Shown in pieces: positions 15,954 through 22,758 of a DNA stretch of 64,000 bases. Below the pieces are notes generated by a model. The model did not search any database. It was not told the DNA's origin and saw nothing but the letters and a program-made list of their open reading frames with translations. Both the position numbers and the translations under genes were made by a program. This stretch comes from an uncultured Candidatus Saccharibacteria bacterium (GTDB taxonomy: Bacteria; Patescibacteriota; Saccharimonadia; Saccharimonadales; Saccharimonadaceae). Each line of letters begins with the position of its first letter. Position 1 is the stretch's first letter. The stretch covers positions 1 to 64,000 of the forward strand of contig CALKQS010000007.1 of NCBI GenBank assembly GCA_937990725.1, given 5' to 3'.

Positions 15954-18512
15954 ATGACATACCATGCCAAAACCCCCCAGCAGACGATGGCTGACCTATC
16001 GTCTAGCGTCCGTGGTCTCGATGACGCTGCTGTGGCTGAGCGGCTGGAGCGCTACGGCCCGAATATCATCCACGTTGTGCACGAACCACTGTGGCGGCGG
16101 CTCATCAAGCCATTTTGCTCGGTGTTTATGCTGGTGCTGTTTGCGGCAGCGGCGATTAGCTTCTTCCACCAGGCGGTGGTGGATGGGCTGATTATTTTGG
16201 CGATTATTCTAGTAAGTGCACTGATCGATTACACGCAGCAGCTCTCTACCGAGCGCATCATCCGCTCGCTGCAAAAGCACGCTCCCTTGCAGGTGCGTGT
16301 CCGTCGGCATGAAGGTGAACAATCGCTCGATGCGGAGCAGCTAGTACCAGGTGATGTGATCATCGTGGAAGAGGGTGATAAGATTCCGGCTGACGCGCGG
16401 GTGCTTGAGGCGCGCTCGCTCCGGGTGGATGAATCGCAGCTGACGGGTGAGTCGCTCCCGATCGAGAAGAATAGTGCAGTTCTCCCCATGGCAACGGCGC
16501 TCTATGAGCGGCGGAATTGTTTGTATCAGGGGTCATTTGTGATTGGTGGCAGTGCGCTTGCTATTGTGACGGCAACCGGAAATGCGACTGAGTATGGTAA
16601 ACTGGCTGCTCTCTCGAGTCACCCACGTGAGACGAGCCCAGTGGAGCGCACGATCAATAAGCTGGTAAGTCAAATTATCATCGTTGTGTTGGTGGCGTCA
16701 GTGGTAGCGCTGGGGCTGGCGCTGTGGCGTGGTATGGAGCTTACGGCGGCGCTGCAGTTTGTGATTGCGCTTGCCGTTAGTGCAGTGCCGGAAGGGCTGC
16801 CAGTGGCAATATCGGTGATTTTGGCCATTGGTATGCAGCGGATGGCGCGACGCAAGGCGCTGGTGCGGACGATGGCAGCAATTGAGACAATTGGCGTCGT
16901 GACGACGATCGCCACAGACAAGACGGGAACTCTTACGCGCAACAAGCTCACTGTCCAAGCCATCTGGGCGCCAGGCAATCGCACCGAGCCACTACTCCAA
17001 ACACTAGCTGGCAGCACTTTGCCTAATAGCCGGAGCAAAATGTACGATCCACTCGATCGAGCCTTTGCCGCTTATTGCAATGAGCAGCGCATCTCGCGGC
17101 CGCAGCGCCGAGCAGGTTTGACGCTCTTTCCCTTTGAACACAAGCTGGCGATGAGTGGCACACTCCAGGCAGTTGGCACTGGGCAATATCGCTTGTGTGT
17201 AAAGGGCGCTCCGGAGGCGATTATTCGCCATGCGCGGCTTTCTAGTACAGATAAGCGCGCGACGCTCCAGGCTTTGCAGCAGCTCACGGAGCAGGGGCAT
17301 CGAGTGATTGCCTTGGCGTATACGGCACTTCGCGCGCCGATTGATTCGCTAGAGCAGCTGCCAGCGCGCCAAGGGTTGCAGTTTGTCGGGCTGGTTGGTG
17401 TGGCAGATAGTGTGCGGCCAGAGGCTCGGCCGTCGATTGCTCGGGCACGCCAAGCGGGTATCACGGTGCGGATGATTACTGGCGATCATTTCGAGACGGC
17501 GTATCAGATTGGGCGGCAACTCGGCCTCGTGCGGGGGCGCGATGAGGTGTATGATTGCCGACGGCTTGACCACTTGAGCGATGGTGAGCTGGCTACAGTA
17601 GTGGCCCGGGCACGCGTCTTCTCACGGGTCATACCAGAGCATAAGCATCGCATCCTCACAGCGCTTAATGCGACGGACATTACTGCCATGACGGGCGATG
17701 GTGTCAATGATATCCCCGCACTGACCAATGCCAATGTCGGTATCGCGATGGGCTCGGGGGCGCAGATAGCGCGCGATGCTGGTGATATTATCCTGCTTGA
17801 TAACAACTTCCGCTCCATCATCAGCGCTGTGCATGAGGGGCGGACGATCTACGCCAACATCAAGCGTATGGTGGTGTATTTGCTTGCAACGAACCTTGGT
17901 GAGGTATTAGTGTCGATCGGCTCACTATTGGTTGGCTTGCCCATCCCGCTTTTGCCGGTGCAGATCTTGTGGGTCAATTTGGTGACGGATACAACGATGG
18001 TTATCCCATTGGGGGTCGAGCCAGGCTCACCTCAAGCAATGCGTCGATCGCCATACCATCCTAAAGCACCGCTACTCAGTCGCTTTATGCTGAGCCGGGT
18101 TGGGCTCATCGCGGTGGTGATGGCAGTTATCACATTAGGGCTCTACAGCATGTATTATCACTCGCACGGCGAAGGATATGCGCGCACTATTGCCTTCTGT
18201 GCACTGGTGGTGATGCAGTGGGCGAGCGCTCTTGCTGCCCGCAGTGATTACGAACCTGTCTGGCGACGTGCTCGGCGGTGGAGCACAGCATTTTATGGTG
18301 GCCTGGCAGTATCGATTGCGCTCCAACTGGTTGCGCTGTTTGGGCCGCTTGAGCAGTGGCTCCATGTAGCGCCTATCTCGTGGAGCGATGGCGTCTTCGT
18401 CTGGATTGTGGCGTTCTTTGTCCCACTGGCGATTATTGAAGGGCATAAGTGGCTCGGGCGTACCTATTTTGGCAAAGGACGCGCTGTGGTGCGTTCGCGT
18501 CGACGGCGGTAA
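15954..18512 (+). CDS. Cation-translocating P-type ATPase (P2, Ca2+/Na+-type)
   Basis: The 852-residue pump has an N-terminal cation-ATPase domain, an actuator domain with TGES, and the PEGLP motif in the fourth membrane helix. The phosphorylation site is DKTGTLT (Asp about 322) and the hinge TGDGVNDIPAL. A C-terminal block of membrane helices begins with LLPVQILWVNLVTDT. PEGLP and the C-terminal domain place it in the P2 group (Ca2+, Mn2+ or Na+/K+ export); the ion is not certain. The frame is open 90 nt upstream, but a TATAAT box fixes ATG 15954. Confidence 0.93.
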   Translation: MTYHAKTPQQTMADLSSSVRGLDDAAVAERLERYGPNIIHVVHEPLWRRLIKPFCSVFMLVLFAAAAISFFHQAVVDGLIILAIILVSALIDYTQQLSTERIIRSLQKHAPLQVRVRRHEGEQSLDAEQLVPGDVIIVEEGDKIPADARVLEARSLRVDESQLTGESLPIEKNSAVLPMATALYERRNCLYQGSFVIGGSALAIVTATGNATEYGKLAALSSHPRETSPVERTINKLVSQIIIVVLVASVVALGLALWRGMELTAALQFVIALAVSAVPEGLPVAISVILAIGMQRMARRKALVRTMAAIETIGVVTTIATDKTGTLTRNKLTVQAIWAPGNRTEPLLQTLAGSTLPNSRSKMYDPLDRAFAAYCNEQRISRPQRRAGLTLFPFEHKLAMSGTLQAVGTGQYRLCVKGAPEAIIRHARLSSTDKRATLQALQQLTEQGHRVIALAYTALRAPIDSLEQLPARQGLQFVGLVGVADSVRPEARPSIARARQAGITVRMITGDHFETAYQIGRQLGLVRGRDEVYDCRRLDHLSDGELATVVARARVFSRVIPEHKHRILTALNATDITAMTGDGVNDIPALTNANVGIAMGSGAQIARDAGDIILLDNNFRSIISAVHEGRTIYANIKRMVVYLLATNLGEVLVSIGSLLVGLPIPLLPVQILWVNLVTDTTMVIPLGVEPGSPQAMRRSPYHPKAPLLSRFMLSRVGLIAVVMAVITLGLYSMYYHSHGEGYARTIAFCALVVMQWASALAARSDYEPVWRRARRWSTAFYGGLAVSIALQLVALFGPLEQWLHVAPISWSDGVFVWIVAFFVPLAIIEGHKWLGRTYFGKGRAVVRSRRRR

Positions 18513-18583
18513 GGCGCCATTTTGCACCCTTGCTATTGCTTTATGGCAAGTGGTGTGGTTTTATACACATATGACAATACACT

Positions 18584-18850
18584 ATGAAACTACCCCCCTC
18601 GATTGCTGACACCTATGATCAGCAGCCGACACCTACACCAATGACGCGCCTGGAGGCGATCGAGTATATAGTAAGTAGAACGGATTTCGATTATCCTGAA
18701 ACACCATTTCGATGGAGAGATCCATATACCGTAACATTAAAAGGCCAGAGTTATAGATACCAGAATTTGACGAAATATTCGCAAGAGAACTGGGCCTATG
18801 TGGCATATCTCTCGCTATATCTCGCTCTAAGGATGAAAGCTCCTCAATAG
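18584..18850 (+). CDS. Uncharacterised 88-residue protein
   Basis: It is a short soluble protein of no known family: a Pro-rich start, then EAIEYIVSRTDFDYPETPFRWRDPY and a Tyr-rich end. Base use is AT-richer than the ATPase upstream. Its last 24 nt overlap the end of the convergent Nudix gene. GACAAT 5 nt before the ATG is a weak -10 candidate. It is the first gene of the accessory stretch that reaches tRNA-Gln. Confidence 0.5.
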   Translation: MKLPPSIADTYDQQPTPTPMTRLEAIEYIVSRTDFDYPETPFRWRDPYTVTLKGQSYRYQNLTKYSQENWAYVAYLSLYLALRMKAPQ

Positions 18851-19279
18851 AGTAATCGCATCCTCGAGTTTCTGTCTACTGTCCTCATGCGTCAAGTGCT
18901 TTCTGGCGTCCTCGATCGAAAGCCACAAATTTTCTATACCCTCATCATTTTCGTGCTCTTCTCGGTTGGGCTCTGGGGCTTCGTTTTCGTCCACCAATTC
19001 CAGCAGATAATGATAAACCGTCTTTCGGTATCGCTTGCCGTCGTCCTCGTCAAATTCATAGGACACCTCACCAAGCGGAGCTCTAACCTTAACATGATAG
19101 CCAGTCTCTTCTAAAACCTCGCGAACTGCTGCCTCTTCTGGGCTTTCACCAGGCTCAATGGCCCCCTTTGGAAATACGATTTCACCGTATTTGGTTACAT
19201 TTAGTGTGAGGATCTTGCCTTTTGAGCAGCAAACTATTCCGCCGGCTGATTTTTTGTGGATGATGTTTTCTTCTAGCAT
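18827..19279 (-). CDS. NUDIX hydrolase
   Basis: This is a 150-residue Nudix protein. The box (GAIEPGESPEEAAVREVLEETG, about 39-60) is complete, with all three metal-binding glutamates. The start SAGGIVCC and the FPKGAIEPGES context resemble the diadenosine-polyphosphate/8-oxo-dGTP group. The substrate is unknown. The start is fixed by TACAAT 7 nt upstream on the minus strand. It is convergent with the 88-residue gene (24-nt overlap) and divergent from the next one. Confidence 0.9.
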   Translation of the reverse strand: MLEENIIHKKSAGGIVCCSKGKILTLNVTKYGEIVFPKGAIEPGESPEEAAVREVLEETGYHVKVRAPLGEVSYEFDEDDGKRYRKTVYHYLLELVDENEAPEPNREEHENDEGIENLWLSIEDARKHLTHEDSRQKLEDAITLLRSFHP

Positions 19280-19282
19280 AAT

Positions 19283-19292
19283 TACTATTGTA
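19283..19292. promoter_or_regulatory. Two overlapping, opposed -10 boxes
   Basis: Plus TACTAT (19283-19288) lies 6 nt from ATG 19295. Minus TACAAT (plus 19287-19292) lies 7 nt from the Nudix ATG 19279. The boxes share two bases, so the two promoters should exclude each other. Confidence 0.55.
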
Positions 19293-19294
19293 CT

Positions 19295-19928
19295 ATGATT
19301 GTATGCTATCCTCCGGCACCTTTCCAGCCGGGCCAGGATAGATACGTTCTCGCGTACTATGGACCACGTGATCCATTATGGTACAGGAAGGGGTAGTCAT
19401 TCAATTAAATTGGAAAGATCCCAGATGCAACAATACAAAGCTGTCGTGCTGCGATCTATCAGGCGCTTCGCCGACAATGATAAGTTGCCGTCGCCTAGTC
19501 AAGGTGGCTCGTCTATACGACTGTACGCAAGATGGGCCGAGCTTTCCAGTAGAGAGGAAACTGGTCAATATCTAGGGAAGAAGATACAGTCAGCAGATGA
19601 CGCGATAAGCTTTGTACTGCAATTTGCAGGAGTCTGGCACACTATAGGAAAAAGTAACCATACATATAGAGATTTAACACTAGACGCAATACTCAGTATA
19701 GATGCTATTATTAGCATTGATACTATACACCAAATTATCACGTCTGATCCGCGATATGGCAACCTAATAAATACGAAGGAGTCAGACCTTGTCCTGTTCG
19801 AGCGTCCGAGGGTACGTGATATTCATACTATCGCAAAGGTAGGAAATGAGAAATCACCCGAATTTAAGGAAGCTATGGTAAAACAATTTATCTATTTATT
19901 TAACAAAAGACGAGAAGCGAAAGAATAG
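19295..19928 (+). pseudogene. Uncharacterised gene with an apparent +1 frameshift
   Basis: ATG 19295, 6 nt after a -10 box, opens a protein-like frame (IVCYPPAPFQPGQDRYVLAYYGPRDPLWYRKG, positions 19298-19393) that stops at a GGGGTAG. Skipping one base there enters a frame that runs to 19928 (SHSIKLERSQMQQYKAV...). Joined, it is about 210 residues, soluble and rich in Ile/Asp in the middle. I know no family. An alternative is a start at TTG 19299 or ATG 19359 in the second frame. The error or mutation sits in a G run, as in the gene at 9475. Confidence 0.45.
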
Positions 19929-19948
19929 AGGCCCCAGAAGCTCATAAG

Positions 19949-21238
19949 TCACGGCTGTGCAACACGAACGCTACGGCTCCTTAATATCTTTTCAGCCAGT
20001 TCAAGCTTGCGGTTTGATTGGCTATAGTGATCAAAAAATATATCTATATCATCGTCACTTCTCCATGTTGCACAATTATTATAAAGCCAGATTAATATTC
20101 TAATAGCAGCTTCAGCGTACTGCTTGGACCAGTTTAGGTAGTAGTCAGGGGCGCCTCCCGTGCTAGAGACACCCTGATGGACATAGATATTACGAGTCTC
20201 CTTTATCAGGAATCCTTGCTGCTCCCAATATCTCTCTCCAGGGATATAATTTTTAAATATATCCAATACCTCAGCCTCTCTGCGAGTTTGGCCATTTGCT
20301 TTTCTGGTGGTAATTTCTAGACACCTCTCAAACCCCAACAAGCCAAGATTTACATCTTCCGCGTCCAGTGCAGATGCAAATTCCATAACAACACACCTCA
20401 ACCGCTCAGCAGCGGCAAAATTATTATCCTGAAATGCCCTCAGCAAGACCCTAAGAAAGCCCTTTTTGCCAGTATCTAGAGCATTAAGCTTTTCTGAAGG
20501 CAGGGCATGTCTCCTTGTTGTAGACCAAAATATTTCAGCCCTGCCGTCTCTCTCGGCTATAAATATGCCGACACTACTTATAGCCGTCTTATTGCTGCTC
20601 GGACCATACAACAGATTGCGCTCCTGATAATTAAATACTTGTACAACATTAATACAGTCCATGAATCCCTGAAAGGTTCTGGCGGCTTTATTAACAGCCG
20701 CTTCCATATTGCGATTGGCGACCTTAGCCTTAACAGTATAGGTATTAGACCCGTTATCAAGCTTCGGAAATACTTCACTCCGACGCCATCGATACTCTCT
20801 TATATCACCAGTCTTCTTTACTGTCCTCCAAAAATCGCGCTCACTACACCAGGTAAACTTAATGCCGGAAAGCGTAAGCCGTGTTTTAAATAAATCTGTT
20901 TTTGTGCTTTTTGATAGAAAATATATCTGAAAGTAAATTGTAAAGGTCTTGTTCTGTTGGTGCTGCGGCTTTACCGCTAGCGCCCGTCTATCATATTCAT
21001 CATTGTTGTAGACCATATTAAGAAGCTTACTGTCAAATTCGGCACGCATCGCGATTCTGTCGTTGACTTTTTTGTGCAGTGTTCGAAACAGCAACTCTGC
21101 GGGAATATTGTAGGGGCCATAAAACCATCCAGGAGATCTCACGCCCACAAGGCGATCATCTGTTTTTTGATCTGCAAGCCATTCACGATATGCGTCACGG
21201 CACTGCATGTATAGCTCTTTATCGCTGCTCTTACTCAT
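19949..21238 (-). CDS. HEPN-like (ApeA-type?) protein
   Basis: The 429-residue soluble protein has a C-terminal helical domain with RNIYVH (Arg349...His354), which fits the HEPN Rx4-6H ribonuclease motif with the usual polar residue after Arg. It is followed by helices (AEAAIRILIWLYN). The N-terminal 250 residues are of unknown fold, rich in aromatic and basic residues. ApeA-like HEPN proteins act in abortive anti-phage defence; that role is inference here. Codon use is clearly AT-rich. The start lies 8 nt after TATAAT. It sits next to tRNA-Gln in the accessory stretch. Confidence 0.65.
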   Translation of the reverse strand: MSKSSDKELYMQCRDAYREWLADQKTDDRLVGVRSPGWFYGPYNIPAELLFRTLHKKVNDRIAMRAEFDSKLLNMVYNNDEYDRRALAVKPQHQQNKTFTIYFQIYFLSKSTKTDLFKTRLTLSGIKFTWCSERDFWRTVKKTGDIREYRWRRSEVFPKLDNGSNTYTVKAKVANRNMEAAVNKAARTFQGFMDCINVVQVFNYQERNLLYGPSSNKTAISSVGIFIAERDGRAEIFWSTTRRHALPSEKLNALDTGKKGFLRVLLRAFQDNNFAAAERLRCVVMEFASALDAEDVNLGLLGFERCLEITTRKANGQTRREAEVLDIFKNYIPGERYWEQQGFLIKETRNIYVHQGVSSTGGAPDYYLNWSKQYAEAAIRILIWLYNNCATWRSDDDIDIFFDHYSQSNRKLELAEKILRSRSVRVAQP

Positions 21239-21246
21239 TGATACTT

Positions 21247-21252
21247 ATTATA
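21247..21252 (-). promoter_or_regulatory. -10 box of the HEPN-like gene, leaderless
   Basis: TATAAT on the minus strand, 8 nt before the start at 21238. Confidence 0.65.
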
Positions 21253-21292
21253 TGTCAAATAGCGGATACTAGCAGAAAGTCACAGAACCAAA

Positions 21293-21329
21293 TCACAAAA
21301 CAAACCGTCCAGCCGCTCCGGACTGGACG
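21293..21329 (-). terminator. Terminator of the tRNA-Gln transcript
   Basis: Read on the minus strand, CGTCCAG and CTGGACG pair over 7 bp (loop TCCGGAGCGG) and are followed by GTTTGTTTTG. It lies about 90 nt beyond the tRNA 3' end. Confidence 0.75.
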
Positions 21330-21421
21330 ATAATTCCTATTTGACCAAGCTTTACAACAGAGGTAGTTATTCATGGTAGCTAAAGATCACGGAACCTTGT
21401 CACTCACTCTGTTATACAGCT

Positions 21422-21496
21422 TGGCTGGGGTGGAGGGATTCGAACCCCCGCATGACGGGACCAGAACCCGTTGCCTTACCACTTGGCGACACCCCA
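21422..21496 (-). tRNA. tRNA-Gln (anticodon CTG)
   Basis: Read on the minus strand, the acceptor TGGGGTG pairs with CACCCCA, with discriminator G and an encoded CCA. The anticodon stem ACGGG/CCCGT carries the loop TTCTGGT, so the anticodon is CTG (Gln, codon CAG). The T arm carries GTTCGAATC. The accessory stretch 18584-21238 lies on its 3' side. Confidence 0.95.
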
Positions 21497-21507
21497 TCGC
21501 TGTAGAT

Positions 21508-21536
21508 ACTGTAGCACAGGCAGGGGTGGTTTTCAA
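21508..21536 (-). promoter_or_regulatory. tRNA-Gln promoter
   Basis: On the minus strand TTGAAA (plus 21531-21536), a 17-nt spacer and TACAGT (plus 21508-21513) end 11 nt before the tRNA 5' end. Confidence 0.8.
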
Positions 21537-21689
21537 GCTGTTTGCATCGAAACTACGCGGCTTTATCGTATTGCCCACTCACCCTCTTTCTTGTCGTTCA
21601 TTCTCTCATTGCGCTAGCGGGGAGTGAATAGAGAGTGTAACCTTAGCAGGCATTATTGACCAAGATGGCAGGTGTGTAATCTAGGAGTA

Positions 21690-22187
21690 TTAAAATTCAT
21701 CCTTCACTTCGTGTGCAACATATAGCGCCGCCAGTGCAAACAACAGCGACATGAGTGACACCAGCACGGCCAGTGGCATCATAAATATATTGAGGATGAA
21801 GCCAATCACCGCAAAGAGGCCAATCACTAGCGCACTACACACCGCAAGCACCCAACCCTGTTTGCGCCGTTCGCGCAAGGGGAGGACTGCAAGGCCAGCA
21901 ATGATTCCTTGAGTAATAACGCACAGCAATGCCACGACGAGATAAACTCGCCGCGTAGTCAGCGACGAAGATGCTTGTGGCGCAACCATCATCAGCAAAG
22001 TACCCACCTTTGATGTAAAAGCCTGATACAGCTGGATAAGCAAAGATACGCCGTACCCAGCATTAACAATCGCAACCAGCAGCATCATAATCCAGAGGTT
22101 ATCACGGAACCACTGCTTCATGGCAGCGCTCATGCGGGGGAGGGGTTGGCAAAGTTTGGTGAGAGTAGTCGTCAATACATCAATCAT
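21690..22187 (-). CDS. Small multi-pass membrane protein
   Basis: It is a 165-residue protein with four predicted membrane segments (near residues 30-55, 80-102, 112-132 and 135-158) and a short acidic tail. I recognise no family. The start is supported by TATACT (plus 22194-22199, minus strand) 6 nt upstream. Nothing in the neighbourhood suggests a substrate or partner. Confidence 0.7.
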   Translation of the reverse strand: MIDVLTTTLTKLCQPLPRMSAAMKQWFRDNLWIMMLLVAIVNAGYGVSLLIQLYQAFTSKVGTLLMMVAPQASSSLTTRRVYLVVALLCVITQGIIAGLAVLPLRERRKQGWVLAVCSALVIGLFAVIGFILNIFMMPLAVLVSLMSLLFALAALYVAHEVKDEF

Positions 22188-22193
22188 AATGCT

Positions 22194-22199
22194 AGTATA
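22194..22199 (-). promoter_or_regulatory. Extended -10 box, leaderless
   Basis: TGA-TATACT on the minus strand, 6 nt before the start at 22187. Confidence 0.65.
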
Positions 22200-22272
22200 T
22201 CATCTTGGGATAAGTCGTCAATTTTGCTCCTGAGCGAGTAGAATATCTCCCCAGAATTACCGGCAAATATGA

Positions 22273-22278
22273 TAAAAT
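22273..22278 (+). promoter_or_regulatory. -10 box of the SpeD-like gene
   Basis: TAAAAT, preceded by TGA (extended form), lies 6 nt before ATG 22285. Confidence 0.55.
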
Positions 22279-22284
22279 ATCTCC

Positions 22285-22632
22285 ATGAAAGCAGAGCGGC
22301 TGCAAACAATGACATTTAAAATCACCGGTGGGAGCACAGTATGCCTCAACAGCCGGATTGTTGTGCAGCAAGCGCTGCGTGAGATTGCCTGGCGAGCGGG
22401 ACTCTCAGCGGTACGCTCGGTGAGCCACGACTATGTACCGTATGGTATTGGTGTGGCGCTTCTTTTGCCCGAAGCGCATATTGCAGCGCGTACTTGGCCC
22501 GAGACCGGTCTGGCATACGTGACGATGACAACCTGCCAACCAGTTGAAAATGAGACGATCTCTAGCCTCGAACGCGTTCTAGGCGCTGCCTTTGTCGCAG
22601 AGCAGGTCGAGACGGGTGTGGTGAATTTATAG
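22285..22632 (+). CDS. SpeD (AdoMet decarboxylase)-like protein lacking the pyruvoyl serine
   Basis: The 115-residue protein aligns along its length with prokaryotic AdoMet decarboxylase proenzymes (SpeD), from the N-terminal strand through VPYGIGVALL, PEAHIAARTWPETGLAYVTMTTC and the final helix and strand. SpeD normally cleaves itself at a serine to make its pyruvoyl cofactor. Here that Ser (Thermotoga Ser63, in ESH) is Ala64 and the processing His (Thermotoga His68) is Arg69, while the Cys (Thermotoga Cys83) is kept as Cys84. It should therefore not self-process or decarboxylate. A binding or regulatory role is possible. No other polyamine gene is nearby. Confidence 0.8.
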   Translation: MKAERLQTMTFKITGGSTVCLNSRIVVQQALREIAWRAGLSAVRSVSHDYVPYGIGVALLLPEAHIAARTWPETGLAYVTMTTCQPVENETISSLERVLGAAFVAEQVETGVVNL

Positions 22633-22715
22633 CCGCAGGGTAGGGCAGAGTACTCTCTCTAATGGGCTAATGTTCGTCGTCTCAGCAAATCTATTGAACA
22701 AATTGCGTACATACC

Positions 22716-22744
22716 TTGTCAAAACACATGTCCCATGCTATAAT
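22716..22744 (+). promoter_or_regulatory. Promoter of the TraG-like ATPase gene
   Basis: TTGTCA (22716-22721), a 17-nt spacer and TGC-extended TATAAT (22739-22744). The start codon follows 14 nt later, so the leader is only about 7 nt. Confidence 0.85.
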
Positions 22745-22758
22745 CAAAGCGCGTCATT

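Noticed and set aside
19378..19575. 65-codon plus frame inside 19295-19928
   Set aside because: Cys/Arg-rich and unlike a folded protein; the overlapping frame to 19928 is the better coding candidate.
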